A stretch of 15,039 nt of DNA, taken from NCBI GenBank assembly GCA_043744215.1, contig JAYTVC010000064.1, positions 1 to 15,039 of the forward strand, read 5' to 3'. This DNA comes from JBEEJL01 sp043744215 (GTDB lineage Bacteria > Pseudomonadota > Gammaproteobacteria > Burkholderiales > JBEEJL01). Numbering within the stretch: the stretch's first letter is position 1; every line of letters starts with the position of its first letter. The notes beneath the pieces were generated by a model, which was not told where the DNA came from, did not search any database, and worked only from the letters and a program-made list of their open reading frames with translations. Made by a program: the position numbers and the translations under genes. Positions 1-5,117 of this stretch are shown here, piece by piece.

Positions 1-1
1 C

Positions 2-523
2 CGCGCGCTGAAGCCCGAGGCCTTCGCCGACGACAAGTTCGGTGCGATCACGGTGAAGGACATCCTGGCCGAACTCGAAAAGCCCGGTCGCGACCCGCGC
101 CCCGAATTCAAGGCCGCGGTGTTCAAGGACGGCGTCGAGGACATGAAGGATCTCCAGCCCGGCATGCTGCTGGAGGGGGTCGTCACCAATGTCGCCAACT
201 TCGGCGCGTTCGTCGACATCGGCGTGCATCAGGACGGGCTGGTGCACATTTCGATGCTCGCCGCCAAGTTCGTCAAAGACCCGCACACCGTGGTGAAAAG
301 CGGCGACGTGGTGAAAGTCAAAGTGCTCGAAGTGGACGAGAAACGCAAGCGCGTCGCGCTGACCATGCGCATGGATGATGAGCCAGGTGCGGGCGTTGCG
401 CGCGGCGCGCCAACGCCAGAGCGGCCATCGTCGCGGCCGCATCAGCCCAAACAAACCCCATCAAAAGCGCCGCAACAGGAAAGCGCGATGGCGTCGGCGT
501 TTGCCAAGTTACGTAAAGGTTAA
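2..523 (+). CDS. tex: Tex-family transcription accessory protein, C-terminal part (5' end outside window)
   Basis: An open frame enters from the left edge and ends at TAA 521-523, giving 173 visible residues. The start begins RALKPEAFADDKFG, and the stretch ITVKDILAELEKPGRDPRPE is typical of the region just before the S1 domain of Tex proteins. A complete S1 RNA-binding domain follows (about bases 158-376: GMLLEGVVTNVANFGAFVDI, then the DGLVHIS motif and VKVKVLEVD). The tail is Pro/Gln/Lys-rich and low in complexity, ending in a short AFAKLRKG motif common at Tex C-termini. Tex is a cytoplasmic nucleic-acid-binding protein linked to transcription. GC-ending codons dominate the first ~350 bases more than elsewhere in the window. 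The internal GTG at 53 is not a credible start because the frame continues upstream. Identity is firm; the fragment cannot show whether the N-terminal domains are intact. Confidence 0.9.
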   Translation, partial: RALKPEAFADDKFGAITVKDILAELEKPGRDPRPEFKAAVFKDGVEDMKDLQPGMLLEGVVTNVANFGAFVDIGVHQDGLVHISMLAAKFVKDPHTVVKSGDVVKVKVLEVDEKRKRVALTMRMDDEPGAGVARGAPTPERPSSRPHQPKQTPSKAPQQESAMASAFAKLRKG

Positions 524-530
524 ATGCTAG

Positions 531-547
531 CGTGCGCTGTGCGCACG
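531..547 (+). terminator. Hairpin after tex, possible terminator
   Basis: CGTGCGC (531-537), loop TGT, GCGCACG (541-547) forms a perfect 7-bp GC-rich stem 7 bases after the tex stop. It lies between tex and the convergent hydroxylase gene. No clear T-run follows on either strand, so it may only be a stabilising 3' hairpin. Confidence 0.35.
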
Positions 548-590
548 ATGTTCTTGATTCAAAACGTGCGCATGGCTTACGCTACCATTA

Positions 591-1316
591 TTACTTGGCA
601 AAACTGCAACAGGGTTTGTACTCAGGCTGGTGAACATTTTCGCCTATCAACATCGGCCCCACAAATAATTCCTTGTCGTTTTCAAAGCCGCACAAAACGT
701 CGCGCGTGCGCGGATTTTCATAGGTGCCGAACAGCATGTCATAAACAGGCAGCGCGTAATTGTTTTTGTGTACGTCGATTTCATGATGAATGCGGTGCAT
801 CTCCGGACGCTGGATGAAATAGCCGATCCAATATGGCGTGCGCAAATTGGCATGGGCAAAATAGTCGTGAGCACCTTGATACAGCGCGTACCACGCTACC
901 GCTTCGACAGTTAAGCCAAGCAAGCCATAGAGCACACTGCCGCTCAACAACAAATTAAACACGAAATCCAGCGGATGGCTGTAGTAAGCCGCGAGCACTT
1001 CCTGCCGCTGCGGGCTGTGATGCATTTGATGCAGCGTGCGCCAGAGAAAATTATTATCATGTCGGGTGCGGTGCCAGAAATAAAATACAAACTGAAACGC
1101 CAGGAGCCCGAGAAGCCCGGCAAGGGCTGGCGGCAAGTCTGACAAATCAAAAACATGATGGGCGCGCAGCCACGGCTCCCAGGTGATACCCGCTGCAAGC
1201 ATGAAGGGTAGAGGCAAAACATTTAGAACGGCAGCTCGCGGCAGCCATAAGCGCACATGCGGTTGCGTACGCGCAGGAACCAACTTCTCCAAAACAAACA
1301 GCAACATGCCGGTCAA
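591..1316 (-). CDS. Sterol desaturase / fatty acid hydroxylase superfamily membrane protein
   Basis: The 241-residue protein has the histidine boxes of the integral-membrane di-iron oxygenase family: HRTRH at 82-86, HQMHH at 96-100, a further H150/H155 region, and HRIHH at 174-178. Hydrophobic stretches at about 28-42, 63-81 and 118-148 fit membrane helices, and the boxes would face the cytoplasm. Family members hydroxylate or desaturate fatty acids, sterols or carotenoids with O2; the substrate here cannot be told. The longest frame starts at TTG 1316. An ATG three codons in (1307) is equally possible. The frame is open a little further upstream without another good start, and no strong ribosome site is visible, so the N-terminus is uncertain. 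It lies 73 bases downstream of the aquaporin gene on the same strand and could be read through from the ars operon, but nothing ties it to arsenic. Confidence 0.85.
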   Translation of the reverse strand: MTGMLLFVLEKLVPARTQPHVRLWLPRAAVLNVLPLPFMLAAGITWEPWLRAHHVFDLSDLPPALAGLLGLLAFQFVFYFWHRTRHDNNFLWRTLHQMHHSPQRQEVLAAYYSHPLDFVFNLLLSGSVLYGLLGLTVEAVAWYALYQGAHDYFAHANLRTPYWIGYFIQRPEMHRIHHEIDVHKNNYALPVYDMLFGTYENPRTRDVLCGFENDKELFVGPMLIGENVHQPEYKPCCSFAK

Positions 1317-1389
1317 GATAGTAAGTATTAAGAGCTTGGTTTTTCCTTTTGCTTTAACAAAAATTATTCAATATAATCAAATAGTTAGA

Positions 1390-2046
1390 TTACTTCTCTT
1401 TTTCCATTACATCAAACACTTTCCATGCGACAAATCCGCCAATCAATTGCGCGATGATAAATCCCGGCGCATCAATGGGTCGAATGCCGGCGAAGGTATC
1501 GGACAATGAGCGAGCAATGGTGACAGCGGGATTGGCAAACGATGTGGACGCGGTGAACCAGTAGGCCGCGGTGATGTACGCGCCGACTACATACGGCACG
1601 GCATCGGGCTTATGGCGCGCGCAATGCAGGATGACGGTGATGAGGCCGAAGGTGGCGACAAACTCGCTCCACCATTGTGATGCGCCGGTGCGCACATGCT
1701 GCGAAAAAAATATGAGCGGCAACTCGAACATGAGATGGGCGGCGATGACACCCACTATCGCACCCAGGATTTGCGCGGTGATGTATGCGCCGGTATGTTG
1801 CCAGGAAACTTTCTTGCGACGCGATTCGACCAGCGTGACCACAGTATTGAAGTGCGCCCCCGATGTGGCGCCGAAGGTAAAAATCAGCGCGATCAAGCCG
1901 CAGCCTGTCGCGATGGCATTGGCCAGTAAAGCCAATGCGTTGTTACCGCCGGATAAACGCTCGGCCATGATGCCGGAACCGACGACAATGGCGAGCAAGA
2001 ATGCCGTGCCGATAAATTCGGCCATCAAGGCGCGGCGCAGGTTCAT
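1390..2046 (-). CDS. MIP-family aquaporin/aquaglyceroporin of the arsenic operon (AqpS-like)
   Basis: This 218-residue, strongly hydrophobic protein has the aquaporin two-half layout. The first pore motif, normally NPA, reads NTV at 67-69 (SGAHFNTVVT); the second is intact (SFANPAVTIAR, NPA 172-174). Valine 175 follows the second NPA, where classical water and glycerol channels carry the selectivity-filter arginine, so the pore should be wider and less polar. As the last ars gene it overlaps the arsC stop by four bases (ATGA, 2043-2046), implying translational coupling. As(III) leaves cells as neutral As(OH)3, and AqpS of Sinorhizobium meliloti is the known example of a channel acting downstream of ArsC. 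By that parallel it should let arsenite made by ArsC diffuse out. Family is firm; arsenite transport is inferred from position and motif. Confidence 0.88.
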   Translation of the reverse strand: MNLRRALMAEFIGTAFLLAIVVGSGIMAERLSGGNNALALLANAIATGCGLIALIFTFGATSGAHFNTVVTLVESRRKKVSWQHTGAYITAQILGAIVGVIAAHLMFELPLIFFSQHVRTGASQWWSEFVATFGLITVILHCARHKPDAVPYVVGAYITAAYWFTASTSFANPAVTIARSLSDTFAGIRPIDAPGFIIAQLIGGFVAWKVFDVMEKEK

Positions 2047-2546
2047 CGTTCGAGATCCGCCGCGATCTGGCGCACGGCAATTTGTTTTTCTGTTGCGCTC
2101 ATTTCATTCAAAGGCATCGCGACCAGCCGGTCGATATGGGTTTCAATCTGGTGAAATATTTTTTTGAACGCCGCGCGTTTGTCTTCGTCGCTACCTTGTG
2201 TTGCAGATGGGTCGGCAAAGCCCCAATGGGCGGTGAGCGGATGGCCGGGCCAGACGGGACAGACTTCGCCCGCGGCGTTATCGCAGACGGTGATGACCAT
2301 ATCCATTTTCGGCGCGTTGGCTGAGGCAAAGACATCCCAACTTTTACTGCTCACTTGCTGCGCCGGATAGCCAATGGTTTTTAATATCTCGATGGCGAAC
2401 GGATTCACCCGGCCGCTCGGCTGGCTACCCGCGCTATAGCCGACGAAGCGGCCTTTGCCTTTGATCGTCATCAAACCTTCGGCCATGACGCTGCGGGCGG
2501 AATTGTGGGTGCATAAAAACAGCACGTTTAATTTTTGTTTTTCCAT
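2043..2546 (-). CDS. arsC: Arsenate reductase, low-molecular-weight phosphatase fold
   Basis: It reduces arsenate to arsenite in the cytoplasm. From the ATG at 2546 the product has 167 residues and starts MEKQKLNVLFLCTHNSARS. It carries the P-loop C12-T-H-N-S-A-R18 (CX5R) of the LMW-phosphatase arsenate reductases, plus a second redox segment VITVCDNAAGEVCP with C88 and C96, followed by the conserved WPGHP and HWGFADP stretches. The three cysteines match the thiol-cascade mechanism of this class; whether thioredoxin or glutaredoxin regenerates it is not visible. An in-frame ATG at 2555 would add MLL. A GGAAGG motif lies very close to the upstream ATG and about 12 bases from the inner one. I chose 2546 because it abuts the arsI stop (TGATG) and matches the usual family N-terminus. 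It is translationally coupled to arsI before it and to the aquaporin gene after it. Confidence 0.93.
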   Translation of the reverse strand: MEKQKLNVLFLCTHNSARSVMAEGLMTIKGKGRFVGYSAGSQPSGRVNPFAIEILKTIGYPAQQVSSKSWDVFASANAPKMDMVITVCDNAAGEVCPVWPGHPLTAHWGFADPSATQGSDEDKRAAFKKIFHQIETHIDRLVAMPLNEMSATEKQIAVRQIAADLER

Positions 2547-3040
2547 CAGCAGCATTTACCTTCCGTTGCTGCTTTAACCGGAATGGAAATGGCTTTGCGG
2601 CCTTGATTTACTGCAACAGATTTCGGCGCACAACAAGCATCGGATGCATTGGCCGCTGAGGTAGGTGCATTGAAAGTCGGAATCGCGCCGAGCGTGTGAA
2701 ACGATTCCCACGCGATGCCCTGCGGATCGGTGATCCAGTATTTGTCCGACTCGGCGTAACAGCAAGCGGCCGCAGTTTCTTCCTTGATGGGCGCCTCCGC
2801 GTTTGCGAGCTGGCGGCGAATAACTTTTAATTCTTCATCGTTCTCGGCTTGAATGCCGAGGTGATTTACGCCCGGCGTTTCGCCACGCATGGATATGGCG
2901 AAGTTGACGCGCGGGTCATCGAGCATCCATTTCGCATAGTCGGGCTTCACCACACTGGGCTGCGCACCGAACATGGCGGAATAAAAACGGATATTTGCCT
3001 CGAGATTATCGACGGCGACATGCACATGAAAACGTTTCAT
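2546..3040 (-). CDS. arsI: ArsI/CadI-family glyoxalase-fold protein, probable C-As lyase with extra Cys-rich tail
   Basis: The first ~119 residues form a vicinal-oxygen-chelate (glyoxalase) domain: MKRFHVHVAVDNLEANIRFY with H5/H7, NHLGIQ with H60, vicinal cysteines C93-C94 in ACCYAESDKYWITDP, and WESF with E112. This is the residue set of ArsI, the Fe(II)-dependent dioxygenase that splits the carbon-arsenic bond of trivalent methyl- and aryl-arsenicals. The closely related CadI family shares the CCYA segment. The remaining ~45 residues are an added tail, low in complexity, with two more Cys-Cys pairs (136-137 and the final 163-164), suggesting extra soft-metal binding. The gene overlaps arsR by four bases (ATGA 3037-3040) and touches arsC. 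Family is clear; C-As lyase activity is inferred from the ligands and operon. Confidence 0.88.
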   Translation of the reverse strand: MKRFHVHVAVDNLEANIRFYSAMFGAQPSVVKPDYAKWMLDDPRVNFAISMRGETPGVNHLGIQAENDEELKVIRRQLANAEAPIKEETAAACCYAESDKYWITDPQGIAWESFHTLGAIPTFNAPTSAANASDACCAPKSVAVNQGRKAISIPVKAATEGKCC

Positions 3041-3363
3041 GATGATTTCCTTTTCAAAGTGGATTTAGGTTTGCAGCCGGCACCGCCGCAACAGTTTTCC
3101 GTCAAGAACCCCAATAGCTGATTCATGGCGGCGAAGTCGGCGGAATAAATGATTGAGCGGCCAGCCGGTTGAGCGACAATCAATTGCGCTGTGGTCAATT
3201 CTTTAAGATGAAATGACAGCGTGGCGTTGGCGAGCCCCAACTCTTCGCCGATGGCCCCCGCCGCATAACCTTGCGGCCCGCGCTCCACCAGCAGGCGAAA
3301 AATCGCCAGGCGGGTTTCCTGCGCCAATGCGCCGAGCGCTTTGATGACATGGGTAGTTTCCAT
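3037..3363 (-). CDS. arsR: ArsR/SmtB-family arsenic-responsive repressor
   Basis: This is a 108-residue winged-helix repressor: METTHVIKALGALAQETRLA, then the recognition region EELGLANATLSFHLKEL (about 40-56) and the wing QPAGRSIIYSADF. The helix that carries the CVC-type site in plasmid R773 ArsR lacks cysteines here. Instead, three cysteines near the C-terminus (C91, C92 and C97 in ENCCGGAGC) form a candidate As(III) site of the kind described for Acidithiobacillus ferrooxidans ArsR. The start at ATG 3363 is chosen because METTHVIKALG begins the family domain; a longer frame from TTG 3423 would run through the promoter and operator. It heads the arsR-arsI-arsC-aquaporin operon and probably represses it through the inverted repeat at 3362-3388. 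No Shine-Dalgarno spacing is left between promoter and start, suggesting leaderless translation. Confidence 0.93.
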   Translation of the reverse strand: METTHVIKALGALAQETRLAIFRLLVERGPQGYAAGAIGEELGLANATLSFHLKELTTAQLIVAQPAGRSIIYSADFAAMNQLLGFLTENCCGGAGCKPKSTLKRKSS

Positions 3364-3388
3364 ATTTCCAATAATATCGAAATATTGG
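3362..3388. promoter_or_regulatory. Probable ArsR operator: two nested inverted repeats
   Basis: ATATTTC (3362-3368) and GAAATAT (3379-3385) are perfect inverted arms. CCAATA (3368-3373) and TATTGG (3383-3388) form a second perfect pair. Both cover the -10 box and the spacer of the ars promoter, where a bound repressor would block polymerase. Assignment to ArsR is inferred from position. Confidence 0.55.
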
Positions 3389-3399
3389 CAAAATGCAAA
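3371..3399 (-). promoter_or_regulatory. Putative ars operon sigma-70 promoter
   Basis: On the minus strand, TTTGCA (3399-3394), exactly 17 bases, then TATTAT (3376-3371). The -10 box ends only 7 bases before the arsR ATG, so transcription should begin at or next to the start codon. Confidence 0.55.
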
Positions 3400-3435
3400 C
3401 TTTATTTCTGCCGGCGGCTCCAACCCAGGTAGCGA

Positions 3436-3464
3436 TTTACAGCGGGCAGCGCAGGCACTACCAT
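3436..3464 (+). promoter_or_regulatory. Putative promoter of the M48 peptidase gene
   Basis: TTTACA (3436-3441), 17 bases, TACCAT (3459-3464): 5/6 and 4/6 matches to sigma-70 consensus, 33 bases before the chosen start codon. It diverges from the ars promoter and lies outside the ars operator. Confidence 0.4.
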
Positions 3465-3497
3465 AGGCACTTCACGTCGCAGTTTTGGGAACCCATT

Positions 3498-4289
3498 ATG
3501 AAAATCAGATTGATTATTGGCTTGGTTATCGCGTTGTTTTCGTTAATCTCTTATTTCAGCAGCACGTCGGTAAACGAAATCACTGGCGAGAAGCAGCACA
3601 TCAAATTGTCGCCCGATCAGGAGATTCAACTGGGCCTGCAATCGGCACCGCAAATGGCGCAGGAGATGGGCGGCCTTGCCCAAAACCCGCAAGCCCAGGC
3701 GCTGGTGAAAAAAATCGGGCAAAAAGTGGTGGCAAGTTCGGTCGCGTCGAAATCGCCGTATAAATTTGATTTTCATTTGCTCGCCGATCCGGAAACCATC
3801 AACGCCTTCGCACTGCCGGGCGGACAGATTTTTATCACCGTCGGTTTGCTCAAGCTGTTGCGCACCGAGGGCGAGCTCGCCAGTGTGCTGGGTCACGAGG
3901 TCGGCCACGTCGTTGCGCGCCATTCAGCGGAACACATGGCAAAAGCCGGGTTGACGCAAGGCCTCGCCAGCGCCGCCGTGATCGCCGCCGACCCCACAGG
4001 CCAAGCGGGCGGCATGGCGCAAATGATCAGCAGCGCCATCAATATGAAGTATGGCCGCAACGATGAACTCGAAGCCGACAGCCTCGGCGTTCGTTTGGGT
4101 GGCGAGGCCGGTTATGACCCACGCGCGATGTTGGGCGTGATGGAAATTCTGGAAAAAGCGACCGGCGGCCGCGGCCGTCCGCCAGAAATGTTCAGCTCGC
4201 ATCCCAACCCGGAAAACCGCGCGGAGAAAATAAAAGAAAATATTGCTGCCCATTACCCGAATGGCATTCCACGCGGCTTAATTCCGTGA
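3498..4289 (+). CDS. M48-family zinc metallopeptidase, membrane-anchored
   Basis: The product has 263 residues from ATG 3498. An N-terminal hydrophobic segment (about 5-20, after MKIR) has no cysteine lipobox and is probably an uncleaved anchor or signal. The peptidase domain has the zinc motif HEVGH (133-137), followed by ARHSAEH, and the downstream glutamate motif ELEAD (190-194). SSHPNPENRAEKI (233-245) is the usual M48 C-terminal signature. Family members such as LoiP and BepA degrade or quality-control envelope proteins. This is the minimal form, without the TPR repeats of BepA. An upstream in-frame ATG at 3393 would add 35 residues of unlikely sequence and overlap the ars promoter, so it was rejected. 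GGGA lies 8 bases before the chosen ATG. It is divergent from the ars operon with no evident functional link. Confidence 0.9.
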   Translation: MKIRLIIGLVIALFSLISYFSSTSVNEITGEKQHIKLSPDQEIQLGLQSAPQMAQEMGGLAQNPQAQALVKKIGQKVVASSVASKSPYKFDFHLLADPETINAFALPGGQIFITVGLLKLLRTEGELASVLGHEVGHVVARHSAEHMAKAGLTQGLASAAVIAADPTGQAGGMAQMISSAINMKYGRNDELEADSLGVRLGGEAGYDPRAMLGVMEILEKATGGRGRPPEMFSSHPNPENRAEKIKENIAAHYPNGIPRGLIP

Positions 4290-4305
4290 AAATATTTTAG
4301 TTTTT

Positions 4306-4311
4306 TTGACA
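4306..4311 (+). promoter_or_regulatory. Consensus -35 hexamer (TTGACA) ahead of the small-peptide unit
   Basis: A perfect TTGACA lies in an AT-rich stretch 17 bases after the peptidase stop. I see no convincing -10 box at 16-18 bases, so start-site placement is open. It suggests that the downstream tiny gene has its own promoter. Confidence 0.3.
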
Positions 4312-4396
4312 ACTCATTGAATTACATAACCTATTGATTTTTATCATTATTTTACATATTGCTGGACAGCCGTAACAAGACTGGTTACCATGCAAT

Positions 4397-4421
4397 CGCT
4401 GAAATCCTTCAGCGCATTTTT
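4397..4421 (+). terminator. Hairpin plus T-run in the leader of the tiny ORF (terminator or attenuator-like)
   Basis: CGCTGAA (4397-4403), loop ATCC, TTCAGCG (4408-4414) is a perfect 7-bp stem followed by ATTTTT (4416-4421), the layout of an intrinsic terminator. It lies just upstream of the ribosome site of the tiny ORF. It could end the peptidase transcript, or act as a leader attenuator for the small gene. Confidence 0.45.
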
Positions 4422-4434
4422 AAGGGGAACCACC

Positions 4435-4485
4435 ATGGCAAAGAAAGCTAAGAAAGCAAAAAAGACCAAAAAAGCAGCCAAGTAA
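4435..4485 (+). CDS. Tiny lysine/alanine-rich basic peptide (16 residues)
   Basis: ATG 4435 opens a 16-codon frame, MAKKAKKAKKTKKAAK, ending in TAA 4483-4485. A strong ribosome site (AAGGGG) lies 7 bases upstream of the ATG, and a near-perfect terminator follows 28 bases after the stop, so it looks like a complete gene and not a chance frame. Nine of 16 residues are lysine and the rest are mainly alanine. This resembles one repeat block of histone-H1-like or ribosome-associated K/A-rich proteins and could bind nucleic acid. I know of no named family for it. It could instead be a remnant of a longer K/A-rich protein, or the short ORF of a small RNA. Function unknown. Confidence 0.5.
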   Translation: MAKKAKKAKKTKKAAK

Positions 4486-4513
4486 TTCGCTGCGGGTCTT
4501 ATCAAAAGTTTCA

Positions 4514-4549
4514 AAATTAAAGGCCGGTTAAACCGGCCTTTAATTTTTT
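4514..4549. terminator. Strong bidirectional intrinsic terminator
   Basis: AAATTAAAGGCCGGT (4514-4528), loop TAA, ACCGGCCTTTAATTT (4532-4546) is a perfect 15-bp stem continued by T's on the plus strand and A's on the left, so it can end both the tiny-peptide unit (+) and the convergent isc operon (-) after iscX. Confidence 0.85.
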
Positions 4550-4572
4550 GTGCTTCGAAATTTTTCAGCTCG

Positions 4573-4767
4573 TTATTCTTTTTCTTCAATCCACGCCATC
4601 TGAATCGCTTCCAGAATTTTTTCGCCGGAGCGTTCAGGCACGTCGTCAAATTCATCCAGCCCCATCACCCATTCACGCAATTCGGTGAAGCGGATTTTAA
4701 GCGGATCAATGTCGGGATATTTTTCTGCCAGTTGAATAGCGATTTCGAGCGAGTCGGTCCATTTCAT
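4573..4767 (-). CDS. iscX: IscX, small acidic ISC-associated protein
   Basis: The 64-residue acidic protein starts MKWTDSLEIAIQLAEKYPDI and includes DPLKIRFTELREWVMGLDEFDD, characteristic of IscX (YfhJ). IscX binds IscS at the site used by frataxin and ferredoxin, binds iron weakly and modulates cysteine desulfurase activity. Length is that of the family. The ATG overlaps the fdx stop in ATGA (4764-4767), so it is translationally coupled and is the last gene of the isc operon. GAGGG lies about 8 bases before the start. The strong terminator at 4514-4549 follows. Confidence 0.95.
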   Translation of the reverse strand: MKWTDSLEIAIQLAEKYPDIDPLKIRFTELREWVMGLDEFDDVPERSGEKILEAIQMAWIEEKE

Positions 4768-5108
4768 TTTGGCGTGCCCTCTTTCACCATGTTCACTGTG
4801 TATTTCGGAATTTCAATCACCAGATTTTTGTTCGCCACTTTCGCCTGACACGATAAACGCGATTGCGGCTCCAGCCCCCATGCCTTGTCGAGCATGTCGT
4901 CTTCTTCCTCGTCGCTGGGTGTCAGCGATTCGAATCCTTCGCGGATAATCACATGGCAGGTGGTGCAGGCGCACACTTGCCCGCAGGCGTGTTCGATATC
5001 AAGGTCGTGTTCCAACAGCGCATCGCAAATGCTGGTGCCAGGCGCGGCTTCGATGACGATGCCAGTGGGGCAAAGGTCGGCGTTGGGAAGAACGGTAATA
5101 TGGGTCAT
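4764..5108 (-). CDS. fdx: ISC-type [2Fe-2S] ferredoxin
   Basis: The 114-residue adrenodoxin-type ferredoxin has cluster ligands C42, C48 and C51 in HACGQVCACTTC, with C87 in SRLSCQA, the same spacing as E. coli Fdx. C46 in the loop is also shared with that group. The acidic patch EEEDDML (67-73) is the usual docking surface for IscS and reductase. It supplies electrons for cluster assembly on IscU. The gene starts 9 bases after the hscA stop and overlaps iscX. Confidence 0.96.
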   Translation of the reverse strand: MTHITVLPNADLCPTGIVIEAAPGTSICDALLEHDLDIEHACGQVCACTTCHVIIREGFESLTPSDEEEDDMLDKAWGLEPQSRLSCQAKVANKNLVIEIPKYTVNMVKEGTPK

Positions 5109-5117
5109 GGTATTTTT

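Noticed and set aside
524..817. 97-codon plus-strand frame after tex
   Set aside because: It overlaps the hydroxylase gene antisense and begins in the post-tex hairpin; composition is Cys/Arg-rich as in shadow frames.
1368..1389. Terminator after the aquaporin gene
   Set aside because: The only stem is 5 bp of A-T pairs (ATTAT/ATAAT) before a T-run, too weak to call.
3393..3497. Longer start for the M48 peptidase
   Set aside because: The extra 35 residues are unlike a signal sequence and would place the start within the ars promoter; the start at 3498 is followed directly by a normal hydrophobic anchor.
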